A stretch of DNA of 64,000 bases. Source: Bolinopsis microptera (taxonomy: Eukaryota; Ctenophora; Tentaculata; Lobata; Bolinopsidae). Position 1 is the first letter of the stretch; every line of letters starts with the position of its first letter. The stretch spans positions 12,017,497-12,081,496 of the forward strand of contig NC_087082.1 of the NCBI RefSeq assembly GCF_026151205.1, written 5' to 3'. This document shows, one piece after another, positions 25,870 through 36,500 of the stretch. The notes under the pieces were generated by a model, which was given only the letters and a program-made list of their open reading frames with translations, had not been told where the DNA came from and made no database searches. Made by a program: the position numbers and the translations under genes.

Positions 25870-27975
25870 ACTATTGACGGGGGACTCTACATTAAAACAT
25901 TTGATGGATCAAGATTTTTAATGGTTTGCGTATTTTGTTATCATATATTTAAATGGTTCCTATTTAAATCGCGGAAAATTGTTCAAAATAGATTATAATT
26001 TTTGCCGCGATCCTCGTTTTTTGCTCGGGTTAGTGTTAAATTTTGAGATTATTCGTTTTTATACACTATTAGAAACTATATATTCAGATTATTTTATGAA
26101 TTTGTTTGAACAACAAAACCATATTTCAAATGATAATTTTTCCGCGCCGCGCATTTTGTCAACGCATCATTACAAAACTTCTTGGAATCGGAAGCGCCAA
26201 TGCAAATTTAGTAATTTTTCATGAATATATCTTGGAGTTATTTTAGTCCTTTGTTGGTTCTGCATTTTATTTATTTCTGTTAAACTGGCTGGGAAGGACG
26301 ACGATCAAGACTGTTTTATCAGTAGCTATTATGAAGCAATTTTAAATTAATAATGATGATTGTGAACTTTTAAACTTCTCTTACATTTAGGCTTCTGCGT
26401 CCGGAGTATTGATGCCGTCGCGATTAGATTTCTTTTCCTCCATATGTCCCGTGATTTCTCCAGTGTTGACTCAAACCTGTATCAGCCCTTAGGCTATCAA
26501 CATAAGTTATGACTGTTCTTCCCCTGCTCAAGCCTCCAAGGTTAGTTTCATTAAGTACCCCACACTTAGCATACTATGTTCAAGGTGGCAGTGTTTATGG
26601 CAAAGCTAGTTGAATCCTACGCTTTGGATCTATCTACTTAGTTGCTCTTGAAAAGTCTCTTCTAAAGTCTCTCTCAGTTGTGGATATCTATGCCCCAAGG
26701 TTACGGTTTTCCAGCTGGTTTCCTGAACAGCTTTAAAAGTCTACTGTACTCTGTAGTGTTTTAGTGTCATGAGATTTGATTTTTTAGAGTTGTTCAAGAC
26801 TAAACCCCACACTTTTGCTGCATTTCCTATTGCCTGTCCAGGAGGAGTTTTGCCCTATTCATGATATCAGTGATAAGGGCACCTCATCTGTGGAATTTGG
26901 ACATATGCGTTATTTTCAGCACAAATCCTTCTAACCCCTGGTGCAGGCTTTAGAGTGAACCCAGAGTCTGAGTCATCATTATTAGCCACTGTTATGAGTT
27001 TGTCAATCACGATGATTGGAAAAGTATGAGGTTGTCTCTTTGCAGTACCTCCCGAATCCTGATCCTACCAGGACTTCGAAGGACCCCTGTAATACCGTCT
27101 ATTCTGGTTATACCATTTGCTTTAAGTATCTTAATAACTCTGACTTACTTCAGCGTCGGAGTATTGTGCGCTGTCTCCATAAAAACTTCATCCGCCATAA
27201 GTCCGCACATTTCTCCAGTGTCGTTGAGGACCCGTGTCAGATCGTAGGCTATCAATCATAAGTCCTGTGGTTTAATAAGCCAACCATTTATGTACCACTG
27301 TTCAAAGGCTTTATTTAAAATATTTATAACACCATAGTGGCCTTCACCACTCAGGCTTTAGAACCCTATATAATTCTTCACAGAACAAAGAATTGTGGCG
27401 AAGTTGTAGAGCAACCAGGGTCTGAAGCCATTCTGTTGTCTCTTAGTTCTTCTTCAAGTATTTGCTTTCATCTGCTCCGCATTTTGATTAGAGTTTTACT
27501 TTTTGTTTCTCGATTTCTAGAAAATCATAAGACGTGGGCACTTGGTAGCACTCTGTTTGCAATAACTACCTACTAATGATATCCATTACCCATGGACATG
27601 TTTAGTTTCTTTTTATGGGGTTATAGAGGGTGTGTCGGAGTTTAGCATCCACTGCATATATAGGGTGATTGGAACTCATATCTTATAATACTCCTACTGA
27701 TTTTATGAAGTGATTGTTGCCAGTTGAATGTAATTTAATATATATTGTGTTAAATTTCCGATTTTGGACTATTAAATCTTTAATTTTATATGTTATTGGT
27801 GTTGAGCCAAAGTAAACATGTTACTCTAGCGGAGATCTCCATCCAAAAAAGATTAGTCTGCGGGAAGAGCTGTTTTAGTACGTTTCTTTTACATTTCGGG
27901 AGGGTAGGTAACATTTGACTACATTTAGCTTTCCTTTAGACCTGCCTCTTGTTCTCTTCCTATTTTTTGGGGTGT
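25870..27975 (-). mobile_element. RTE-like remnant, inverted copy A'2 (with the 145-base block)
   Basis: Mirror of A1, including the extra block near 27,140-27,280. The asymmetric loop at 25,810-25,920 is the reverse complement of the loop at 17,610-17,665, which supports a fold-back origin of the right arm. Confidence 0.5.
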
Positions 27976-28264
27976 AATTCACGTAGGCCAGTTGGGTATC
28001 CGGATCTTCAGGCATTCTACTGACAAGTCCAAAGCAACAGCTGCTTATTTTTGTTGTAAGTTGTCAGTAAGGGTAAAGTTTTTAATGCCTTCTTAATCAT
28101 TCCCATTGGAACCTAGTGGAAGTTAAGTGAGTTGTAATGTCACCCGACAGGTAACCACCAACTCTACTATTCAAAGATTCCTGATCCACTTGTCACAGAA
28201 AAAAAATATTTCGAAGAGATTCTTTCAGATTTTATAGTATATAGTACATTAAAAATTCAAGGTG

Positions 28265-30175
28265 TTATTTTATTATAACCTGATCTTGCCCTCCGGGTGG
28301 TTCCCATATTTAGACCACATTCAACTTTAATCTTATTCTTTACCTAGATGTTACCTGTTACATCGCAGAAAATGGTTGGACAATGGAACATCTAGACTAG
28401 GTCACAGCCTGGTGACCTAGAGCTAAATGAGCTCCTGTTTCCGTGTAGACCTCCCAGATGTGGCCAGGGTAGGATGTGTTCCTCGCCTTGTGATTAACTC
28501 AAGATCAGGTGTTATGGATTTAATGTAAATAAAGCCACTTGCCTATCTCGAGGGGCCAGAGGCGGGCACGGGGGGTTGAGACCATGTGGTGAATTGGGAG
28601 TATGGGTGGATGACTTAGTAAGGATCAAAATTTTCGACCCTAAATTTTATTCTCTAAACAAATCACAGTATTATTCTATTGGTGTCTTAATTATGGATAT
28701 ACTGGACCTGTTAATTGTTGTAGATGACGTGAGAATAAGAATAACATGAAAGACTTCCATTCAAATTAACCTCATTTTCTCGATAGGAGCTTATAAATTC
28801 CAAAATTAGGGGTTGGGCAGGTCAAATCATAGTCCTAAATTAGGATATATAGAGGATTCAATAAACTATGATATATTGACTTGAAAGGAATATTATCAAA
28901 CAGGGATAATTATATTGACATGTCTTGTGAACTGAGCACTGAACTAATGACAGCATAAGTAAAGTTTTTTCAGTTCATGCCATTTCTAAAGCGGGGCTCA
29001 TGAATATTGAATATGTACATTAGAACTTATTTTTTATGAAGTTTGGGTTTATGATAATGTTATGATATGCTATTATAGGAATGCTTTTTCAAAGAGATTG
29101 CGTATAGATTCTCTTTTATAAACAAGCGTTCGGTTAATGTTCTCAATTTTGCTAAGGTAGCTGATTCCAAACAAAGGGTCCACAGTAAACTAAAAGCTTC
29201 TCTCAGTTTTTACTTTTAATTTGAAACGTAGGGAACTTTTAGGAGAAATAGTCTTGTTCAGTCGTTAGTACACGTAACAGGTTGACTCTTAATGTTGATG
29301 CTTTTGGGGCTACGTTGTTGACACCATTTGGAACTCGGTTAGAGCAATCTTTTACTTTATTTTGTTGTCTTTTGGAAGAATGGCTTTTTTCAGGAATGGT
29401 GTGGAACTGTGAGCACAATGTTCTGTTTGGATTACCTGTTCAGTTTGAGTTTACAAATGATATTTCAAATTCCTTGTTTCTGTTGTAAAGAATGCACACA
29501 AATGATTACTTGAATATCCAGCTGACAATGTTCGTAAGTATTATAATTATTCAGTTCTGCTAGGATACAACCCGGTTAGTTTCATATTTTAAAAATCTAT
29601 CAGTTAATCCATAGAGTGGTGTCAAATGATATTTAGAATCTCCGAAAAAGAGTGACTGAGGTTAAGCTCGTTAGGTTTGGTCATTAAATGTTAGGCAGTA
29701 ATTTTGATAAAAAAATTTGTTCGATTCTCGTTGCATTGCCCTCGAATCATTGATAAAACAACGTAAATCAATTTACATAAACCAATATTTTCTGGTGTTA
29801 CTATATTCGCGAACTTCCCTTTCCTCAGGAACGAAAAAATCTATTAGACCAATAAATTATGCTTCAAAACAATTGCTAAAATTGGTTGTAAACTAAATTT
29901 ATGGAGGAACTTATTTTTAAAGGAGACTATGATTTCAGCTGAGCATAATTAAAATGATATATGAGATTAACGAATTTAAGTTATCGTTAAATTTATAACA
30001 AGTCGCTACTGCGTGTTATAGGTAAATGTATGTGATGCTATGTATTGATGTATGTACTGTAGACTCGTTCTTAATTAAAATTTCCCCAGATGAAAATTTT
30101 TTAGTCAAAAAAGCTAGCTGAAATAAATTTAAAAAAAATTTAAATGATATGGAAAAATTGGTTCTTAAAAATACT
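28265..30175. repeat. Companion sequence B, third copy (MITE absent)
   Basis: Same orientation as 19,690-21,766. It joins the L' sequence directly at about 28,260, has an uninterrupted MITE target near 29,740, and at about 30,175 runs on into unique DNA instead of folding back. It therefore looks like a different allele or genomic copy. Confidence 0.55.
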
Positions 30176-31230
30176 TAATTCACTATAATTGGGGCGTGAC
30201 AAAAAATTGAGCGGGCGGCCTCTTCGCCCAAAGTTTTTGCAGACCAAATTAACTTGCAGAAATCTTTTCCGTCTGCTAAAATTTTTTGTAACCAAACTTT
30301 TGGCATTTGGGCCTATTGTGGCCCCTGAAATCTATAGAAAGATGGCTTCTTTTCTTCATATCCAAGTGGAAATAATATTTGAAATTTTAGGTTTTCTAAT
30401 CTGTCATTCATGGCTTGGACCAAGTTAATAAAGGATTTTATTTTAATTGAATGAAATAACTGGAATAACAAAAAATTGCAAGCAAAATGACTGGATAAAT
30501 ATGGAATAATAATGAACTAGGCAAATATCTAACTTAAATTGTAGTGGAAAAAATCGTTCATTTTTCGAAGAATTTGTGCCCTAATTTTCGGTCGCCCAAT
30601 GAGTTCAAATTTTCTGCCCAAATGTTTGGGGGCTCAAAATAAATTGTGCTCAATATAAGGGCACACAAATTTTTGGGAAACTAAGGGTTACGACTTATAT
30701 TGTTGTGGACTTGGTATATTAAACATATCTTTTGTGACTTTTATTTATGGTAACAATAATATTTATGGGAAACAAAGTTATTGTGAACAAATTTGTTCTG
30801 CATGGTGGGCTGCTTGAACTTGGGAGCTACCGAAATGCTCGAATTCATTTAGAAATAAACTCAAATGCAGCAGACAGACAGAAGCTTTAGTTTGAGGGTA
30901 AGTTGTAAAGCTTCTTTAAACTTTTTCTTACAAAGAGTAATTTGTGTTAACTAGTAGTGGTAAATTTAAAGGGCGTGTTGGTAGACCTATACAATCTTAT
31001 ATTCAAATATGCTGTTGTGACCTTTAGATAGAATCTTAGGAATTAGAATTTTGTGTTGATTTAAATGAAATAAGGGTTATTGCTAGCTGTTGGAGTGTTG
31101 GAAAAAAGCTGTGGGACTAGGACGGATTACGTAGTTAAGATGTTTTTTAATGGAGTTCTTTTAACTATGTAAGTTTGTTTTTATTAATGATAATTTGTTA
31201 GGTGTCGTATATATAATGTTTTATTCTTAG
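30176..31230. other. Unique DNA, no supported gene
   Basis: A 79-codon plus-strand frame at 30,189-30,428 and a shorter frame beginning MGNKVIVNKF near 30,757 are open, but neither resembles anything known to me and neither has clear splice context. Confidence 0.4.
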
Positions 31231-31339
31231 AATTGCCAGAGAGCACAGGGAAGTTGGATACTTGAAAGATAAATCGGATACTTTACGTAGCCACCAGTGG
31301 ATGCTTTTTTCGATGGATAAGGAAGTGCACCGATTTTGA
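31231..31339 (+). CDS. Candidate terminal exon of an unknown plus-strand gene
   Basis: A good acceptor (TTTTATTCTTAG) precedes an open stretch reading IAREHREVGYLKDKSDTL and on to MDKEVHRF and a TGA stop. The composition is protein-like and rich in charged residues. An AATAAA at 31,675-31,680 could be the poly(A) signal. No upstream exon could be fixed and the domain is unknown. Confidence 0.3.
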
Positions 31340-32144
31340 CGCTTAAAAAAGTAAAAAGGACTTTTCACAGGGAGATTATTTTGTACCATCTTATGATGGC
31401 TCTCATATGTATCTGTCCGCGTTCGGATTACAAAAAAAATTTTTTCCGGTCAATAAGAGTTTCATACTCCAGGCATTAAAGTGCTCCGTCAAAACCGCTT
31501 TATACCGGGAGTTTTATATAGTCAGGAGTTGGAAAGTTTGTCTGTACGCTTAGCTTGTCATTCTATGGTGTTGTCTACGATAATCTAAATGCTGTGAACA
31601 CATTTTTATTGTCGTTGACGGGGGTCCGTGATGGTAGGCGTATTTGTAAGTTTTTACGAATATTGTAATTGTACAATAAAATATTTATTTTTTTTGTATC
31701 CTTGTATCGTTACCTCTGACAGGGACACGGTCATCTCGGCCAAATTTTCACGGTGAGAATCAGATATCATGGTCAACTAGCGCGTGAATCATCCGGCCTT
31801 GGGTGGTTCCACTTGTAATGTGGTCAATACGGGAAACCTCGGCCTCGCACAATTGGTAGTGAGAGTTTGATTACAGCTGCAGGTCTCCAAATTTCACGAA
31901 TCCAAACAAGTTCCTTGTTATGAGCCAGCAGTGTAAATCACGGTACTTTTAATCTTATTTCGTTTATAGCTTGGCATCCTGCAATGGACATTTATTGTTC
32001 AAAAAGAAGAAAAGTCAAACATGAGAGTGAAACGGTGACTGTTATTGCATTAAGCTCTTAAATCTGCTAACCGTACATAGATCACGCAGCTGTATACAGT
32101 TGCTGGGCTCGTTCCGGGTCAGGAATTTTTTTTAAAGTTTACAG

Positions 32145-32273
32145 CGGCGTGGGCTACATCGTCGTTTGCGTCGTGTTAATTTAAGAATGTGTGTGGAAAG
32201 AGTTCTGACTTTTCTGGATAAAGAATATTGTCGGCCGTCTTTGTACGGAGAAGTCTGCTTTGTAAAGCTCTGA
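32145..32273 (+). CDS. Candidate exon, unknown
   Basis: It follows a strong acceptor (T-rich tract ending TTTACAG). The open frame is basic and includes VNLRMCVERVLTFLDKEY before a stop at 32,271. It could be a terminal exon, or it could splice out before the stop. There is no family match by eye. Confidence 0.25.
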   Translation, partial: RRGLHRRLRRVNLRMCVERVLTFLDKEYCRPSLYGEVCFVKL

Positions 32274-32859
32274 GCTGACCTATTAAAAGACAAAAGATAC
32301 ATTTGGCACGTCACGAGTAATGTTGTCCCTATGATCAAATAATGGGCATTGAAATTTAGTCAAGTTAAATGACAACAACCCTCATTGGTGTGATCCTTGA
32401 TCGGGAAATCGGATTGGTTCCTCTCTCACATAACAAACAGTTTTAGTAACACGAGGGGCATAACACGATTTTCTCAATCTAATAACGAAGTTTGAGCAAT
32501 TAGGGTCAAGCAGAGACTTGGGTCGATGTGAATCGGCCTTAAAAATAAACAATTGGGGTGGTATCTGTATTTTACATCTTGGTCGAGACTGTTCACAGCA
32601 AATGATTCATGTTTGCCTTCTTCTGGCGGGCGAAACTCACGTTTAATGCGATCTGATTCATATGACTTCTCGATCGAGATTCGGTAGCTTTAACTCACTG
32701 CTCCAACACGGTTTTTTGACTTTTTTTTCCGGTTTTTCGAGCTGCCTTCTCCCTGAGGCCACGATGTAAAAACATTTACAATATTTTATATCTATTATTC
32801 TTATATGTTACATGCATTCCCCTGCAGTAGTGAAAAGTAAATTGTTTGTTTTATTTCAG

Positions 32860-33305
32860 TGTCGGAAAGCTCAAACTATGGTGGTATCTTATCGATACAC
32901 TGCTGTACTAGACTCTTGGATGAAGTTTTTAGTTGTTTTAGTCAGATGATATACTTTTTGGCGTTTCCTACTGCACTAGTTTTTTGTAGTTCAAGGTTTA
33001 TCTGTAAATATTATGTTAAGTATGTTTCAATACTTCCCTGCCACCTTGTAGGGACATTGCAGAGATGTGTGGCCGGCACCAATTATCAAACGAAGACAAA
33101 GGAGTTAGAGATTTATGGTATTAAAGTAGGGTATGCTTTATCAAAACAAAAGCCACTAGGTAAGCATATTCAAATATTTTGGGACCAGTTCAGACTGCGG
33201 TTATTACAATTGGCCAAGCGCAGCAAACCAGTGTTTGCCACTGCTAATGCATTCCGTATTCGTAGCTTGTTTGAATCTCAAATTTATTCGAATTATCATA
33301 AGTAG
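32860..33305 (+). CDS. Candidate terminal exon or small gene, unknown product
   Basis: Open for about 148 codons after an acceptor-like TTTTATTTCAG, ending TAG at 33,303. The first half is hydrophobic and Cys-rich. The second half is more typical of soluble protein (IYGIKVGYALSKQKPLGK, FWDQFRLRLLQLAKRSK). No ATG sits at the left end, so it is more likely an exon than a full gene. It converges on the minus-strand gene that ends at 33,488. Confidence 0.3.
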
Positions 33306-33463
33306 CGGGGAAAGTCCGTCCTGCGGACGGAGTTCTTTCAGCACAAAATCGATTTCTGTACAGCTAAGACTACAAGTACATAACTTAAAATGTTTTCAAC
33401 TAAATGGTAAAATGGTGGTCCCGCCCAAGAGAAGTTTTAAGCCTTAGAAGTGACGCCATCAAG

Positions 33464-33509
33464 TGACGTCATGCTTTAGAAATGACGTCATGCTTTAGAA
33501 ATGACGTCA
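33464..33509. promoter_or_regulatory. Three tandem CRE-type TGACGTCA sites
   Basis: TGACGTCA occurs at 33,464-33,471, 33,483-33,490 and 33,502-33,509, exactly 19 bases apart, with a degenerate TGACGCCA at 33,451. TGACGTCA is the full palindromic CREB/ATF site. The second overlaps the stop codon of the minus-strand gene and the third lies in its last codons (HDVISKA), so they may simply be a short tandem repeat in a coding tail. Confidence 0.5.
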
Positions 33510-36500
33510 TGGGCCACACTGTCACGGTGTTTAACAGTCCAGGAGAATCCGGGATCCTTTGCCGGGGTCGCTGTACTTCGTCCACTCATCTGCGAGGACA
33601 ACTAAACATAAACGAGTGAAAATTCTATTTCATCAGGACTCAGGAGAGAAACATTCGGAGTTTAAAATATAAATCGGTGAAATAACTTAAATTCAAATGC
33701 TTATGCTTCACGTTACGAATGTATTTCACTGTTACCACATTAAACTTACATAGGCTTACTCACGATTCAATATCGTTCAACGAAACCATTGATGTGATAC
33801 TGAAGACTCGAATTATTAGTCTCTATAAAAAATTCTGATTTAATAATCTTTTTTAAGTTTCATTGTTAACTGATGGCCATCGAATAAATAGAACTTACAA
33901 ATTTTTCTCGGACACTTCTCATGGTAGAAGGTCGTCCAAGGGGACTTTGTGCCATCTGACTGGTCGGCCTACTGAGACCAGACATCTGAATTCTGGTCGG
34001 TGGTCTTTCTCCAACTTGTTTCTTCGGTTTGCTCAGAACTGATACTGATGGATAAAGTTGATGAGAATTGAGATGACAGATAAACGTAACCGGGATTGAG
34101 CACAGCAATAAATCAGGTTAGGAATGCATTTTCAAAAACGAACCAGGAGTCTGTGTGCCAATAGTAGGGGTCCTTGCTACGGGTGGGGGTTTGGGCACTT
34201 CTATTGGTGCTGGGTCTGGTATAAGTCTTTCTCCCGAATCTTCGATTGACTTGACTTGGTTCCACTTTCTCTGGTTAAAATGTATGGATTAATATCACTT
34301 CTACATTCTAACGCGTCAAACATGAGCTTGCCAGGACTGAAATTTTGCTGTTTGGATGAAATTTTTGTGCAGTGACCAATAAATGAGTTCGCTGTGGATG
34401 GCAAAAGACACGATGGCGGATGGAGATACTGAAAGTCAAAATGCCACAGAAATCATCTAGAAATGAAAAATCCTGAAAATGTACTACCGGTTGTCATTAA
34501 TACATTTTCAAATATTACCTTTCCTGGACCTAAATTTCATTAATTAGTTAGTTCGCTATGGATGGCACAATCAACTATGTAGAACAATTCATGACTATCG
34601 ACTAACCTCGTAGGAGACGGAGACTTTGTCCTCAGGCAAAACTGCAAGATGATTCTGATAAACAGAGCTTGGTTTGGCTAACAGTCCCTTTTCTTTCATG
34701 TCACGCAAAGCCTTCAATACCACTGTTCTTTCTGCCGAGAGTAGGTTAGGTTTAAAGCCTAAAGGTGCTTAAACGTTTTTTCAAAATGTCTAATATAAAT
34801 TGAATTGGCGCGCGCAGCTGAATTTATGTCATAGTAGTTGATGAAAAAATATACTTTTTATGAACTTTTGACATGTGCGTGACGTGAATGCATATAATGA
34901 TTCCTCAAAATGGAGACATTTTCTCAATTTCAGATTTCGACCAAAACAGCCTAAAACTGATCTATCTTACAAGTTATCAGTTCTAATATGACAGGAAAGT
35001 TTTTTGAACCGGTGAAAAAGGATGGTGAAGATAAAATAAGCCAAAAATTTAAATTCTGAAATTCATCGAAAAACATCGTTGGGAACCGGAATTCCAAGAT
35101 AAGAATAAATTTTAACTGTCCTAATAGACCAGGGAGGGCATTTACAGTTGACACCCTGGTAGATCTGGAAGTATTTGGGGCCTTCAGGGAGGAAAATGGG
35201 CGGAAAAATGGGCCGAAAAGGAGCATTTTCGGGTGTTTTCAAATTTGAGATTTCAAAGCAAGATTTTCGGCTTTAGTTGGCTGGGACATGCCCAAATTGG
35301 TGTGGGTGAGTTGCATAGAGGTAGTACAAGTGTGATCCGTTGCAGAAATCCGGGTTCCCAAGATTCAAAATGACTTGAAAAGATTTTGTAAAAAATTGGA
35401 GACATTTTGGAATCCATGGGAATTTTTTGGAGACATCCATATTTCGCCCTAAAACGTCTCCAATGAGTTTGATTGGCACCCTGGTTGATCTGGAAGTACG
35501 TTACCAGTTATTTGGGGCCTTCAGGGGGGAAAATGGGCCGAAAAATGGGCCGAAAAGGGGCATTTTCAAGTGTTTTCAAATTTGAGATTTCAAAGCCAGA
35601 TTTTCGGCTTTCGTTGGCTGGGACATGCCCAAATTGGTGTGGGTGAGTTGCATAGAGGTAGTACAAGTGTGATCCGTTGCAGAAATCCGGGTTCCCAAGA
35701 TTCAAAATGAATTGAAAAGATTTTGTAAAAAATTGGAGACATTTTGGAATCCATGGGAATTTTTTGGAGACATCCATATTTCGCCCTAAAACGTCTCCAA
35801 TGAGTTTGATTGGCACCCTGGTTGATCTGGAAGTACGTTACCAGTTATTTGGGGCCTTCAGGGGGGAAAATGGGCCGAAAAATTGGCCGAAAAGGGGCAT
35901 TTTCGGGTGTTTTCAAATTTGAGATTTCAAAGCAAGATTTTCGGCTTTAGTTGGCTGGGACATGCCCAAATTGGTGTGGGTGAGTTGCATAGAGGTAGTA
36001 CAAGTGTGATCCGTTGCAGAAATCCGGGTTCCCAAGATTCAAAATGACTTGAAAAGATTTTGTAAAAAATTGGAGACATTTTGGAATCCATGGGAATTTT
36101 TTGGAGACATCCATATTTCGCCCTAAACCGTCTCCAATGAGTTTGGTTAGCACCCTGGTTGATCTGGAAGTACGTTACCAGTTATTTGGGGCCTTCAGGG
36201 GCGAAAATGGGCCGAAAAATGGGCCGAAAAGGGGCATTTACGGGTGTTTTCAAATTTGAGATTTCAAAGCCAGATTTTCGGCTTTAGTTGGCTGGGACAT
36301 GCCCAAATTGGTGTGGGTGAGTTGCATAGAGGTAGTATGTAAGTGTGATCCGTTGCAGAAATCCGGGTTCCCAAGATTCAAAATGACTTGAAAAGATTTT
36401 GTAAAAAATTGGAGACATTTTGGAATCCATGGGAATTTTTTGGAGACATCCATATTTCGCCCTAAAACGTCTCCAATGAGTTTGATTGGCACCCTGGTTG

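Larger units (their letters stand above)
15240..30175. repeat. Nested palindromic region, arms about 6.5 kb plus a partial third copy
   Basis: Reading outward from about 21,766, the right arm (to 28,260) is the reverse complement of the left arm (back to 15,240). The order is L, A, loop, A', B, then B', A, loop', A', L', followed by one more B (28,265-30,175) and unique sequence. The arms differ mainly by single-base indels. Both outer A copies carry an extra block of about 145 bases (16,205-16,350 and about 27,140-27,280) that the inner copies lack, which is what a single fold-back about 21,766 predicts. I infer a fold-back or chimeric long read; a real giant palindrome is possible. Confidence 0.7.

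Noticed and set aside
17650-28260. Polinton, Helitron or other large DNA transposon with long terminal inverted repeats
   Set aside because: No transposase, polymerase or helicase motif was found; the inverted arms are explained by LINE remnants and a fold point.
33310-33345. Hairpin around CCGTCCTGCGGACGG as an RNA gene or terminator
   Set aside because: It is a short stem only, with no supporting context.
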